Below are positions 9,026 through 17,865 of a stretch of DNA of 64,000 nucleotides, one piece after another (within the stretch, counting starts at the first letter, position 1; every line of letters starts with the position of its first letter). A program made the position numbers and the translations under genes. Under the pieces are notes generated by a model that did not search any database, was not told the origin of the DNA, and saw only the letters and a program-made list of their open reading frames with translations. Source of the stretch: Bradyrhizobium sp. ISRA430. Its GTDB lineage: Bacteria; Pseudomonadota; Alphaproteobacteria; Rhizobiales; Xanthobacteraceae. The DNA is taken from the NCBI RefSeq assembly GCF_029909975.1, contig NZ_CP094516.1, positions 2,604,001-2,668,000 of the forward strand. The letters run 5' to 3'.

Positions 9026-10219
9026 TCAATAGCGCGGCGGTTGCGCGGGGATCGGCGGCGCGGAATCGGGCGAAATCGACACAGCGGCGCCCGATTGCAG
9101 CTTGAGCTGGCCGACGGCGACGACCTTGTCGCCCGCCTTCACGCCCTTCAGGATTTCGACACGTCCCTCGACCCGGTTGCCGGTCTGCACGAAGGTGCGA
9201 ACCGCGCTCAGGCTGGTCTTGCCGTCGTCTTCCTTCTTCTCGGTGATCACGAACACCGAGTCGCCGTAGAGCGTGTAGTCAACCGCCGTCTCCGGGACGG
9301 TGATCACCGCCGGCTTCTCCGGCAGCACCACCGTGGTGGTCACGAACATGCCCGGCTTCAGGATCTTCTCCGGATTGGCGATCGTCGCCTGCACGCGGAT
9401 GTTGCGGGTGTCGGTCGAGATCTGCGGCTCGATCGTCGTGATCTTGCCCTCGAAGGTGCGGCCCGGATAGGCGTCGACCTTCAGCCGGACGGGCTGGCCG
9501 ACCTTGAGGTTGCCAGAGTCCTTTTCCGTCACGGTGAAGTTGGCCCACAGCTCCGACAGATCAGTCAGCGACACGATGGCCGTGCCCGCGGTGAGATACT
9601 GGCCGACCTCGACCTTGCGGACGCCGAGATCGCCGGAGAACGGCGCACGCACCAGTTTCTGCGAGATCAGCGCCTCGGTCTTGGCGATGCCCGCCATCGC
9701 CTGGTCGTAGGCGGCCTGCGCGGAATCGACGGTCGCCTGCGGGCCGAACTGGCGCGACGCGAGCTGCTTGGCGCGGTCGAGCGAAAGCTGCCCGACGGTC
9801 GCCTGCGCCTTGAAGCTGGCGAGGTCGCCCTGCTCGGGCGCGTCGAATAGCTGCACCAGAGGCGTGCCGGCTTCGACATGCGCACCCGGCTCGAACTTGA
9901 TCTCGGTGACACGGCCGTTGACGTCAGCGGTGACGTTGACCTGGTGCACGGCGGCGAGCTCGCCGACCGCGGTCAAGAGATTCGGCACCACCTCCGACTT
10001 CGCCTCGGCCGCGCTGACGGCCACCGGCGGCGGCTTGTTGTTGGCAAAGAACTGCTTGATCATCTGGCCCCGGAACGAGTTGAACCAGACAAGGCCGCCG
10101 ACGAGCGCGCCCAGCAGGACGCCGACGATGATAAACCAGCGCACTGGCTTAACTGGACGCTTGGGAGTCTTGTTGTCGATCGGTTCGCCCGAAATCTTGT
10201 GTTCGGCTACGATGTTCAT
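9026..10219 (-). CDS. RND efflux membrane fusion protein (periplasmic adaptor)
   Basis: The adaptor that links the RND pump to the outer-membrane channel. It has an N-terminal membrane anchor (about 27–48, WFIIVGVLLGALVGGLVWF), a biotinyl-lipoyl-like half-motif (VTADVNGRVTEIKFEPGAHVEAGTPLVQL), an alpha-helical hairpin, the second lipoyl half (LVRAPFSGDLGVRKVEVGQYLT), then beta-barrel and membrane-proximal domains. I chose the ATG at 10219 (MNIVAEHK), one base after the TetR stop codon, giving 397 residues and translational coupling. A longer in-frame start would run back into the regulator gene. It probably works with the pump encoded just downstream. Confidence 0.93.
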   Translation of the reverse strand: MNIVAEHKISGEPIDNKTPKRPVKPVRWFIIVGVLLGALVGGLVWFNSFRGQMIKQFFANNKPPPVAVSAAEAKSEVVPNLLTAVGELAAVHQVNVTADVNGRVTEIKFEPGAHVEAGTPLVQLFDAPEQGDLASFKAQATVGQLSLDRAKQLASRQFGPQATVDSAQAAYDQAMAGIAKTEALISQKLVRAPFSGDLGVRKVEVGQYLTAGTAIVSLTDLSELWANFTVTEKDSGNLKVGQPVRLKVDAYPGRTFEGKITTIEPQISTDTRNIRVQATIANPEKILKPGMFVTTTVVLPEKPAVITVPETAVDYTLYGDSVFVITEKKEDDGKTSLSAVRTFVQTGNRVEGRVEILKGVKAGDKVVAVGQLKLQSGAAVSISPDSAPPIPAQPPRY

Positions 10220-10220
10220 G

Positions 10221-10922
10221 TCATGCACTTTCTGCAATCGCCGTCTTGCCGCCACCCGGCGCCAAGGCGCGGTCCAGATGCGAAGCAATTGCGGCGTCGT
10301 TAAGTCCTATACCCCTCAGGAGAAACTCACAGAGCTGCCGTTCCAGATCGTTCGCCTTGCCGTAAGCGAGGCAGGGCGTGGCCGGCAGCCTGGTCAGCGC
10401 AGCCGTCATCACCGAATGATGCGCAAACCAGAACAGGTTGAGCGGCTCGCCGCCGCAAGGCCGCGCGTCGCCAGCGGCGACCGCACGCTCGAGCGAGGCG
10501 ACGAATACTGCGCCGATCAGCTTCTCGATCTTGGCATATAGCAAGCGCGCGAACTCGCCATCATCCAAATGGCTAGTGGCCATCAGTCGCAGGCGCTGCG
10601 CCTCCTCCTGGTCGGGACCGTCGGCGATCTCGAGGAAATGCTGGACCATGCCGCAGATCAGCTCGACCAGCGCGGCGGTCGATGGCTCCCGCTCGAGGAG
10701 CTCCATCAGCGCCGGGTCGGCCTCGCATTCGTCGGAGAGGATTTCGGCATAAAGTGCCGCCTTGGACGGGAAATGCTTGAACAACAGCGCCTCGGAAATG
10801 GCGGCAGCGGCCGCCACGCTCTTGGTCGTGGTGCCGTTATAGCCGTGCCGGGCAAAGCAACGTTTGGCGGCGCCGAGGATCAATTGACGCCTCAGGTCGC
10901 TCGTCATGCGTAATGAGTTCAT
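10221..10922 (-). CDS. TetR/AcrR-family repressor of the efflux operon
   Basis: A transcriptional regulator of about 233 residues with an N-terminal helix–turn–helix (LILGAAKRCFARHGYNGTTTKSVAAAAAISEALLFKHFPSKAALYAEIL) and a helical ligand-binding C-terminal domain. It is the first gene of the efflux operon and is coupled to the membrane fusion protein gene, so it most likely represses itself and the pump until an inducer binds. I used the ATG at 10922 (MNSLRMTSDLRR). Another ATG in frame lies at 10907, and a longer start at 10976 would put the operator inside the gene. The inducer is unknown. Confidence 0.9.
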   Translation of the reverse strand: MNSLRMTSDLRRQLILGAAKRCFARHGYNGTTTKSVAAAAAISEALLFKHFPSKAALYAEILSDECEADPALMELLEREPSTAALVELICGMVQHFLEIADGPDQEEAQRLRLMATSHLDDGEFARLLYAKIEKLIGAVFVASLERAVAAGDARPCGGEPLNLFWFAHHSVMTAALTRLPATPCLAYGKANDLERQLCEFLLRGIGLNDAAIASHLDRALAPGGGKTAIAESA

Positions 10923-10926
10923 GCTA

Positions 10927-10942
10927 GTGAGTAAGCACTCAC
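10927..10942. promoter_or_regulatory. Palindromic operator upstream of the tetR–efflux operon
   Basis: GTGAGT-AAGC-ACTCAC is a perfect 6-bp inverted repeat with a 4-bp spacer, four bases upstream of the chosen tetR start. Position, symmetry and resemblance to other AcrR-type operators indicate autoregulatory binding. This is inferred from the sequence alone. Confidence 0.65.
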
Positions 10943-11092
10943 CCACGCAAAAGTCAAGCAAAATGCTGCGACGCAACCTAAATGGGTTGTAGATTCAACG
11001 GAAACTTGAGCGCCGGCAATCGCCCGCCGGCACCGCAGCGGCCGGCAGCTCGGCCGGCAGTTCTCTTGGGACGGTCGATTCGAGCGAAAGGG

Positions 11093-11683
11093 CTAGATCG
11101 GCTGGAAGCCAAGGTCGCCGCGGATTCGGTTGACGATGTAAGTCCCGTCCCGGCTCGGCAAAATCCGCTCGAGGCTGGCGCTGTCGATCTTCACATTGGC
11201 AAAGCGCGGCCCGGTCGAGACGTCATGGACGGCTTTGGCAAAGGCCTCCACCTCGGCCATGGTCGAGATCGGCCGGCTATCCGGGATGCCGCAGGCCCTG
11301 GCGACGCCGACGAGGTCCGCGGCCGCGGAGGTATGGCTGGTCTGGCCGCCGGTTTCGCCATAGCACTCGTTGTCGAGCACCACGATCGAGAGGTTGGACG
11401 GCTTCTGCAGGCCGATGGTGGCAAGGCTGCCCATGCCCATCAGCATCTCGCCGTCGCCGGTGATGACCAGCACCGGCAGTTTTGGCTGCGCCAGTGCGAG
11501 TCCGAGGCCAATCATCGCGGCGCCGCCCATGCCGCCCCAGAGATAGAAGTTGCGCGCGTGGTCGCCGGCGGCGGTGATGTCGTTGGTGGAGGCCCCGAGG
11601 CCGCCGATCGCGACGACATCCTTGCGGTTCGCAAGCAGCCTGGACACCACCTGGCGGCGGTCGAGGAGATTGGCTTTGCTCAT
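11093..11683 (-). CDS. ThDP-dependent decarboxylase, beta (ThDP-binding) subunit, sulfopyruvate/phosphonopyruvate decarboxylase-like
   Basis: A 196-residue protein matching the C-terminal, ThDP-binding half of 2-oxoacid decarboxylases. It has the diphosphate/Mg motif GDGEMLMGMGSLATIG followed by VVLDNECYGETGGQTSHT. The start at 11683 (MSKANLLDRRQVV) forms a four-base ATGA overlap with the end of the alpha-subunit gene. Such split enzymes resemble the ComDE sulfopyruvate decarboxylase or the phosphonopyruvate decarboxylase. The natural substrate is probably a 2-oxoacid carrying an acidic group, but no phosphonate or coenzyme M genes are nearby. Confidence 0.82.
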   Translation of the reverse strand: MSKANLLDRRQVVSRLLANRKDVVAIGGLGASTNDITAAGDHARNFYLWGGMGGAAMIGLGLALAQPKLPVLVITGDGEMLMGMGSLATIGLQKPSNLSIVVLDNECYGETGGQTSHTSAAADLVGVARACGIPDSRPISTMAEVEAFAKAVHDVSTGPRFANVKIDSASLERILPSRDGTYIVNRIRGDLGFQPI

Positions 11684-12234
11684 TTGGTGAAAACCTTGGC
11701 ACCGATCAGGCGCTGCGACAACAGCACGGCGGTCGGCGTGAGGGCATTGTAGGCCTGCGCCGCAGCCGCTTCGAGCACGGCCGGCACCTCGGCTGCGTTC
11801 GCAGCGCGCAGCACCTTGACGCCACAGAGCTCGAAGACGCCCTGCGTGGTCGAGCCCATCGGTACCTGCCATGGATTGAACTCGCCCCACTCCCCTCGCA
11901 TGGTCACGAGGGTCAGGAACGGGAAGCGCAGGATCGGGATCAGCGACAGCATGTTGATGCAATTGCCGACCCCGCTCGACTGCATCAGCAGCACGCCGCG
12001 CTGTCCGCCGGCCCAGGCGCCGGCCAGAAGCGCCACGCCCTCCTCCTCCGTCGTCAGCGGAATGCCGCGCATCGTGGACGAGCCCAGCACGCGCTGGATC
12101 AGCTTCGAGTGACCGGCGTCAGGTACGTAAGGCACCTGCCGGACATCGAAGCGTTGCAATGTCGCGAAAATATCGTCCGGCCAAAGAGGGCTGGATTCGG
12201 GGGCCGTGTCGGCAGCATCAGCGCGGGCGTGCAT
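11680..12234 (-). CDS. ThDP-dependent decarboxylase, alpha (pyrimidine-binding) subunit
   Basis: A 184-residue protein matching the N-terminal PYR domain of ThDP decarboxylases. The glutamate that activates the cofactor lies in IPLTTEEEGVALLAGAWAGGQRGVLLMQSSG. The chosen ATG at 12234 (MHARADAADT) removes an upstream open stretch rich in Arg and Cys that does not look coded. It pairs with the following beta subunit by overlapping stop and start codons, so the two make one active site at their interface. It lies divergent from the P450 gene, with about 107 bp between the start codons. The function of the pair remains at family level. Confidence 0.8.
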   Translation of the reverse strand: MHARADAADTAPESSPLWPDDIFATLQRFDVRQVPYVPDAGHSKLIQRVLGSSTMRGIPLTTEEEGVALLAGAWAGGQRGVLLMQSSGVGNCINMLSLIPILRFPFLTLVTMRGEWGEFNPWQVPMGSTTQGVFELCGVKVLRAANAAEVPAVLEAAAAQAYNALTPTAVLLSQRLIGAKVFTK

Positions 12235-12341
12235 TTTCCTGTCCGGTCGGCTAGCAAATCGTGGCACGACTGTAGACGGTGAGCCGCATCGCTCGAAACA
12301 GCGAAAACGGCATATCGGTCTCAACCGGCGAGTATGGCGGC

Positions 12342-13562
12342 ATGAACGCAGATGCGAGAGAACTGGCGGCCAGTTTCGATCTGGAGAAGCTGACGCCAGA
12401 ATTCTACGACAATCCCTACCCAACTTATCGTGCACTGCGGGAGAATGAGCCGATCAAGCGCCTGCCGAACGGCACCGTGTTCCTGACCCGCTACGACGAT
12501 CTCGTCGCCGCCTACAAGAACACAAAGTCGTTCAGCTCGGACAAGAAGCGCGAGTTCGCACCGAAATACGGTGATTCCCTGCTCTACGAGCACCACACCA
12601 CCAGTCTCGTTTTCAACGATCCGCCCTCCCATACCCGCGTACGGCGCCTGATCATGGGCGCGTTGTCGCCGCGCGCGATCGCCGGCATGGAACCTGACCT
12701 GATCAGATTGGTCGACGGCCTGCTCGACGCCATCGCCGCCAAAGACCATTGCGAGCTGATCGACGACTTTGCAGCCTCCATTCCCATCGAGGTGATCGGC
12801 AACCTGCTCGACGTTCCCCACGAGGAGCGCGAGCCGCTCCGCGACTGGTCGCTGGCAATCCTGGGAGCGCTCGAACCGGTCGTGTCGACCGAAGCCGCTG
12901 CACGCGGCAATCGCGCCGTGAAGGACTTCCTCGCCTATCTCGAGACGCTGGTTGCGCGCCGGCGCCGCAAGCCCGGCAATCCCGAGCGCGACGTGCTGAC
13001 GCGCCTGATCCAGGGCGAGGAGAATGGCGAGCGTCTGACCGAGAAGGAATTGCTGCACAACTGCATCTTCCTGCTCAATGCCGGACACGAGACCACGACC
13101 AACCTGATCGGCAACGGTCTGGTGGCGCTGCACCGCAATCCCGATCAGAAGCAGCGTCTGATCGACAATCCGGAGCTGATCAAGACGGCGGTGGAGGAGA
13201 TGCTGCGTTATGAGAGCTCCAACCAGCTCGGCAACCGCATGACCACGGAACGCGTCGAGCTCGGTGGCGTCATGCTCGATGCGGGCACGTCGGTCACGCT
13301 GTGCATCGGCGCGGCCAACCGCGATCCCGCGCAGTTTCCGGATCCCGAACGCTTCGACATCGCGCGCACACCGAACCGGCATCTCGCCTTCGCCACCGGC
13401 GCGCATCAATGCGCCGGCATGGCGCTGGCGCGGCTCGAAGGCGCCATCGCGATTTCCCGCTTTCTGGCGCGCTTCCCGCGTTATGCCGTGAACGGTCAGC
13501 CGGTGCGGGGCGGGCGGGTGCGGTTCCGCGGCTTTTTGAGCGTACCCTGCTCCACCGGCTGA
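12342..13562 (+). CDS. Cytochrome P450
   Basis: A soluble bacterial class I P450 monooxygenase of 406 residues. Signature positions with the ATG at 12342 (MNADAREL): the oxygen-activating I-helix AGHETTT at 247–253, the ExxR pair E286/R289, and the haem-binding loop FATGAHQCAG with thiolate ligand C357. The loop has Ala-Thr where many families have Gly-x. A GTG at 12279 in frame would add 21 residues without P450 similarity. It needs a ferredoxin and ferredoxin reductase. A reductase-like flavoprotein is encoded at 28450–29670, but no ferredoxin gene is seen. It is followed 67 bp later by ornithine aminotransferase. The substrate is unknown. Confidence 0.92.
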   Translation: MNADARELAASFDLEKLTPEFYDNPYPTYRALRENEPIKRLPNGTVFLTRYDDLVAAYKNTKSFSSDKKREFAPKYGDSLLYEHHTTSLVFNDPPSHTRVRRLIMGALSPRAIAGMEPDLIRLVDGLLDAIAAKDHCELIDDFAASIPIEVIGNLLDVPHEEREPLRDWSLAILGALEPVVSTEAAARGNRAVKDFLAYLETLVARRRRKPGNPERDVLTRLIQGEENGERLTEKELLHNCIFLLNAGHETTTNLIGNGLVALHRNPDQKQRLIDNPELIKTAVEEMLRYESSNQLGNRMTTERVELGGVMLDAGTSVTLCIGAANRDPAQFPDPERFDIARTPNRHLAFATGAHQCAGMALARLEGAIAISRFLARFPRYAVNGQPVRGGRVRFRGFLSVPCSTG

Positions 13563-13629
13563 GCATTTTTGAAAGAGCCGCGCATGATCGGTTAGAATGC
13601 GCGAGGCACATGAGCGGGAGTGACGAAGG

Positions 13630-14847
13630 ATGAGTAGTCCGCCAGTCGCTGATTTCATCGCCAGGGAGGCGCGCTTCGGCGCCCGCAATTACGAGCCGCT
13701 CGGCGTTGTCCTGTCGCGCGGCGAAGGCGTCTTCGTTTGGGACACCCAGGGCAACCGATATCTGGATTGCCTCTCCGCCTATTCGGCGCTCAACCAGGGC
13801 CACTGCCATCCGAAAATCCTGGCCGCGATGGTCGAACAGGCCAGCCGACTGACCCTGACCTCGCGCGCATTCCACAATGATCAGCTCGCTCCCTTCTATG
13901 AAGAGATCGCGGAGCTGACGGGCTCCCACAAGGTGCTGCCGATGAACAGCGGGGCCGAGGCGGTGGAGAGCGCGATCAAATCCGTGCGCAAATGGGGCTA
14001 CGAGGTGAAGGGGGTGCCCGACGGGCAAGCCGAGATCATAGTCTGCGCCAACAATTTCCACGGACGCACCCTCGGTATCGTCGGCTTCTCGACCGACGCG
14101 ACCACGCGCGAACATTTCGGTCCCTTTGCACCGGGCTTCAAAATCATTCCCTTCGGCGATCTCGCAGCGCTGGAAGAGGCAATCACGCCGAACACAGTCG
14201 CTTTCCTGGTCGAGCCGATCCAGGGCGAAGCCGGCGTCATCATTCCACCGGCAGGCTATTTCACGGGGGTGCGCGAGCTATGCACCGCACACGAGGTGAT
14301 GCTGATCCTCGACGAGATCCAGACCGGGCTCGGCCGCACCGGCAAGCTGCTTGCGGAACAGCACGAGGGCATCGAGGCGGATGTCACGCTGCTCGGCAAG
14401 GCTTTGTCCGGCGGCTTCTATCCCGTCTCCGCCGTGCTTTCCAACAACGACGTCCTCGGCACGCTGAAACCGGGCCAGCATGGCTCGACATTCGGTGGCA
14501 ACCCGCTGGCCTGTGCGGTGGCGCGGGCGGCGCTCCGCGTTCTCGTCGAGGAAGGGATGATCGAAAACGCTGCGGTACAGGGTGAACGCTTTCTGCAAGG
14601 CCTCAGAAACATCCGCGCCAACACTGTCCGCGAGGTGCGCGGACGCGGGCTGATGCTGGCGGTCGAGCTCAACCCTGAGGCCGGACGTGCGCGCCGCTAC
14701 TGCGAGGCCCTGCAGCTCGAGGGCATCCTCGCCAAGGATACTCACGAGCACACGATCCGCTTCGCCCCGCCGCTGGTGATCACCAGCGACCAGGTTGACT
14801 GGGCGCTGGAGGGCATCGCGGCCACGCTTACACGGGATTTGGCGTAA
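13630..14847 (+). CDS. rocD: Ornithine aminotransferase
   Basis: A PLP-dependent class III aminotransferase of 405 residues. It converts ornithine and 2-oxoglutarate to glutamate-5-semialdehyde and glutamate in arginine/ornithine breakdown. Features: [13 protein letters not shown] (phosphate-binding), NNFHGRT, D228 in [15 protein letters not shown], and the Schiff-base lysine K257 in [16 protein letters not shown]. The [11 protein letters not shown] stretch also fits. Length and motif spacing match RocD more closely than acetylornithine aminotransferase, though that relative cannot be wholly excluded. No arginase or ornithine cyclodeaminase gene adjoins it. It probably has its own promoter in the gap after the P450 gene. 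Confidence 0.88.
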   Translation: MSSPPVADFIAREARFGARNYEPLGVVLSRGEGVFVWDTQGNRYLDCLSAYSALNQGHCHPKILAAMVEQASRLTLTSRAFHNDQLAPFYEEIAELTGSHKVLPMNSGAEAVESAIKSVRKWGYEVKGVPDGQAEIIVCANNFHGRTLGIVGFSTDATTREHFGPFAPGFKIIPFGDLAALEEAITPNTVAFLVEPIQGEAGVIIPPAGYFTGVRELCTAHEVMLILDEIQTGLGRTGKLLAEQHEGIEADVTLLGKALSGGFYPVSAVLSNNDVLGTLKPGQHGSTFGGNPLACAVARAALRVLVEEGMIENAAVQGERFLQGLRNIRANTVREVRGRGLMLAVELNPEAGRARRYCEALQLEGILAKDTHEHTIRFAPPLVITSDQVDWALEGIAATLTRDLA

Positions 14848-14950
14848 GGTCTGCCTGCGTCCGAATAGCGCAATGCCGGCGGCGGCCGAACGATTTCGCC
14901 ATCTGCGCGTTGAAGGTTGCGGGCGACTGGATGAGCGGAGAGCTGCTGTC

Positions 14951-16972
14951 ATGCTTCCGCGTGGCGTTTGGCTTACGGCTTTCCTGGTTGGCGTCTCCGT
15001 GCTGGCGGCGAATGTCGGCGCACTCGCCCAGGAGCATGGAAGAGGTGGACCACCGGCTGCACGACCGGCAGCGCCACCTGCGATGGCCCGTCCGGCGGCG
15101 CCGCCAGCCATGGCGCGGCCCGCCGCGCCGCCAGCCATGGCGCGGCCTGCCGCACCGCCGGCCATGGCGCGGCCTGCCGCACCGGCATTCCATCCACCGG
15201 CCATGCCGCAGCGACCGGCGATGGCACCACATCCGGCGCCCCATATCGCCTCACCGCCGCCGCGTCCGACCCCGCACTTCGCTGCACCACCGCCGCGAGC
15301 TGCCCCGCACGTGGCGGCACCGCGGCCTGAAATCCGTCGCCCGCCGGCAGCACCGCAGCGCCCGGCCGTGGCACAGCGGCCGACGCCGCATGTCGCACCC
15401 GCCTCACGCCCCGGAGCGCCGCCGGCTGTGAGCGAGCGGCCGGAACGGCCGCGCGAGATGCTGTCGCGCCAATCCGCGGAACGCCAGGGCCGCATCGACC
15501 GCATGCAGCAGCGAGTGCAGCAATTGCAGTCGCAAAAGCCCGCAGAAGGCGCAAGGGCGCAACGCGAGCAGCAACGGTTACTGCAGTCGCAGAGCCGGCT
15601 GCTTGAGCGCGAGCAGCGAGTGCAACAACGCGAGCAGCACGTCGAGCAGCGGCAGCGCGAGATGCTTAATCGCCAGAGCGCAGAACGGCAGAGCCGCATC
15701 GATCGCATGCAGCAGCGCGTCCAGCAATTGCAGTCGCAGAAGCCGGAAGGCCTGCGGGCGCAACGCGCGCAGGAGCGGGCGCTGCAGACGCAGAACCGGT
15801 TGCTCCAGCGCGAGCAGCGCATGCAAGAGCGCGATCAGGCGCGCCTGCAGCGGTTGGGACCGCAGCCTTCGGCCGAGCGATCCGCCGCTGCCGCTGCCGT
15901 CGCGGCACAAGCTGCGGCACGCGGACGGTTTGCCGCCCGCTTCCGCGGCGACGACACGCTGCAAGCGCGCGCGGCCATCGACGCCCGGCAACACGGTTGG
16001 GCTCCCCGCTCTGCCTGGCGACATGGCAGGCGCGCAGCGTTTGTGGCCTGGCTCGGCCCGGTGTTCTGGCCCTATGCCTATTCCGACATCTTCGACTACA
16101 CGTTTTGGCCTTACGCTTATGAGCCCGGTTACTGGGCCTACGCCTACGACGACTTCGTCGACACCGTGTTCTGGGGCGGCGATAACGTGTATTCCGCCTA
16201 CGCCGCCTATCCGCAATCCGGCGCGACGATACCGAGCGGTCGGCCGCGCCAACGCGCGAGCGCAAGCGCGCAGACCGTCCGGCAGTTGTGCGGAGATCCG
16301 GAAAAAGGCGTGACCGCCTGGCCCTTCGCGTCGATCACGCAGGCAGTGCGGCCGACACCGGAGCAGCGTACCCTGCTCGATGACTTGAAGGCTGCGGCCG
16401 CGAAGGCTGCCGACGTGTTCAAGCAATCCTGCAATGACTCATACGCGCTGACGCCACCCGGCCGGTTGCGCGCGATGACGAACCGCGTCAGCGTCACGCT
16501 CGAAGCGGTGAAAATCGTGCGGCCGGCGCTCGAACGATTCTATAGCTCACTCAGCGACGAGCAGCAGGCGCGTTTCAACGCGCTCGGCCCCAATTTGGGC
16601 GAGCGCGCGCAACAGCAGCCGCAGCAACAGGAAGCGAATGCCCAGCCCGAAAGCTGCGGCGATCCGAAAGCCAGCCTGACGCAGCTCCCGATCGAACGAA
16701 TCGAGGCGGTGGTACACCCGGCGGGCAAGCAAAAGGAAGCGCTCGAACGCTTGGGCGATGCGACCAAGCAGGCGGTACAAGCCCTACAGGCTGCCTGCCC
16801 GGACGACGTGCCGTTGACGCCAGTCGGGCGTCTCGAAGCGATGCAGAAGCGGCTCGAAGCTATGCTGGAGGCAGCCAATCGGGTGCAGCCGGCCTTGGAC
16901 GAGTTCTATGCGACGCTGAGCAGCGAGCAGAAGGCCCGCTTCAACACGCTTCCCCAGACGGCAAGCCAGTGA
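14951..16972 (+). CDS. Large secreted Pro/Ala-rich protein with two Spy/CpxP-like LTXXQ domains
   Basis: A 673-residue exported protein starting at ATG 14951 (MLPRGVWLTAFLVGVSVLAA, cleavable signal ending near ALAQ). In order: a Pro/Ala-rich region with four ARPAAPPAM-type nonapeptides (about 37–73); a charged Gln/Arg/Glu-rich coiled-coil region with a 28-residue duplication (MLSRQSAERQ.. and MLNRQSAERQ.., each ending QLQSQKP); an aromatic patch (FWPYAYSDIFDYTFWPYAYEP); then two related C-terminal domains. Each of those has an LTP.GRL.AM motif and an LS.EQ.ARFN motif, as in periplasmic Spy/CpxP LTXXQ proteins. Periplasmic chaperone or envelope-stress function is inferred from the domain only. 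The multi-domain layout is far longer than Spy. Confidence 0.82.
   Translation: MLPRGVWLTAFLVGVSVLAANVGALAQEHGRGGPPAARPAAPPAMARPAAPPAMARPAAPPAMARPAAPPAMARPAAPAFHPPAMPQRPAMAPHPAPHIASPPPRPTPHFAAPPPRAAPHVAAPRPEIRRPPAAPQRPAVAQRPTPHVAPASRPGAPPAVSERPERPREMLSRQSAERQGRIDRMQQRVQQLQSQKPAEGARAQREQQRLLQSQSRLLEREQRVQQREQHVEQRQREMLNRQSAERQSRIDRMQQRVQQLQSQKPEGLRAQRAQERALQTQNRLLQREQRMQERDQARLQRLGPQPSAERSAAAAAVAAQAAARGRFAARFRGDDTLQARAAIDARQHGWAPRSAWRHGRRAAFVAWLGPVFWPYAYSDIFDYTFWPYAYEPGYWAYAYDDFVDTVFWGGDNVYSAYAAYPQSGATIPSGRPRQRASASAQTVRQLCGDPEKGVTAWPFASITQAVRPTPEQRTLLDDLKAAAAKAADVFKQSCNDSYALTPPGRLRAMTNRVSVTLEAVKIVRPALERFYSSLSDEQQARFNALGPNLGERAQQQPQQQEANAQPESCGDPKASLTQLPIERIEAVVHPAGKQKEALERLGDATKQAVQALQAACPDDVPLTPVGRLEAMQKRLEAMLEAANRVQPALDEFYATLSSEQKARFNTLPQTASQ
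15059..15190 (+). repeat. 27-bp in-gene tandem repeat (Pro/Ala nonapeptides)
   Basis: Four near-identical 27-bp units inside the LTXXQ gene, recognisable by the recurring core CCAGCCATGGCGCGGCC, encode successive ARPAAPPAM peptides. Unit number could vary between strains by slippage. Confidence 0.8.
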
Positions 16973-17001
16973 CCGCCACCAGCGTTGCCTGAGTGCCGAT
17001 C

Positions 17002-17865
17002 CTAAACCACGCTCCGGTGCCGCTCGATGCAGGTGCGCAGCACCTCGTCCATCGGTCTGCCCCACCAGTCGTTGGAAAAGATCTCGATCTCCGAATAGCC
17101 TGCGTAACCCTGCGCCTCGACCGCTGCGCGCACGGATTTGATGTCGATCACGCCGTCACCCATCATGCCGCGGTCATTGAGGATGTCCTTGGTCGGCACC
17201 AGCCAGTCGCAGACGTGAAACGCCAGCAGGCGATCCTTGCCGGCGCGCGCGATCTGGCCCATCAGCTCCGGATCCCACCAGATATGATAGACATCGAGCG
17301 CAACCCCGAGCATGCCTGTATGATCAGGGTCGAGACGGTCGCAGATATCGAGCGCCTGCTTGGTCGTGTTCACGCAGGCCCGGTCCGCCGCGTAGGCCGG
17401 ATGCAGAGGCTCGATCGCCAGCGGCAGTTTTGCCTGCCTGGCGTAGTCGAGCATCTCGGCCAAGGCGTCCTCAACCTGCCCCCGCGCCGCAACGATATCT
17501 TTCGAGACTGCGCTGCCCGGCCGCGAGTATTGCGGCAGGCCACCGACGACCAGCACGATGCAGGATGCGCCCAGCGCCTTGGCTTCATCGACACAGCGCC
17601 GGTTATCATCGCGCACCTCGGTTCGGCGCGACTTGTCAGACGTGAACATGCCGCCCCGGCAATAGCCCGAGAGCTCCAGGCCGGCGTCGCGCACCGCGCG
17701 CACGGCGCGGTCGAGGCCAACGGATGCGACTTGGTCGCGCCAGGGATCGATGGCACGGATGCCATGGCGGGCGCAGGCCTCGACGATCGCAACGAGGTCA
17801 CCCTGCTTGCGAACCGTCGCCGTGTTCAGCGACAGCCAGCGATGATCGGACGAAAAATCACGCAT
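17002..17865 (-). CDS. Sugar phosphate isomerase/epimerase-family TIM-barrel protein
   Basis: A 287-residue xylose-isomerase-like (AP endonuclease 2-type) TIM barrel. Likely metal ligands are visible in the order expected: E in LPLAIEPLHP, D and H in VALDVYHIWWD, H in LLAFHVCDW, and E in YSEIEIFSNDWW. Members interconvert keto and aldo sugars, epimerise at C3, or open bicyclic or lactone substrates. It is the last gene of the 24314–17002 operon, and its ATG overlaps the preceding stop by one base (TGATG). The position suggests a dedicated step in the pathway run by the dehydrogenase, enolase-superfamily and DUF993 proteins. The substrate is not known. Confidence 0.85.
   Translation of the reverse strand: MRDFSSDHRWLSLNTATVRKQGDLVAIVEACARHGIRAIDPWRDQVASVGLDRAVRAVRDAGLELSGYCRGGMFTSDKSRRTEVRDDNRRCVDEAKALGASCIVLVVGGLPQYSRPGSAVSKDIVAARGQVEDALAEMLDYARQAKLPLAIEPLHPAYAADRACVNTTKQALDICDRLDPDHTGMLGVALDVYHIWWDPELMGQIARAGKDRLLAFHVCDWLVPTKDILNDRGMMGDGVIDIKSVRAAVEAQGYAGYSEIEIFSNDWWGRPMDEVLRTCIERHRSVV

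Noticed and set aside
12321..13688. A 455-codon minus-strand frame opposite the cytochrome P450.
   Set aside because: The P450 has all signature motifs on the plus strand; the opposite frame has none.
15059..15190. Tandem 27-bp units considered as a CRISPR array.
   Set aside because: The units are contiguous, without spacers, inside a coding frame, and encode a Pro/Ala repeat.
14278..15822. A 514-codon minus-strand frame rich in Cys, Arg and Gly.
   Set aside because: It mirrors the Gln/Arg and Pro/Ala repeats of the LTXXQ gene and the end of rocD; the repeats explain its regular look.
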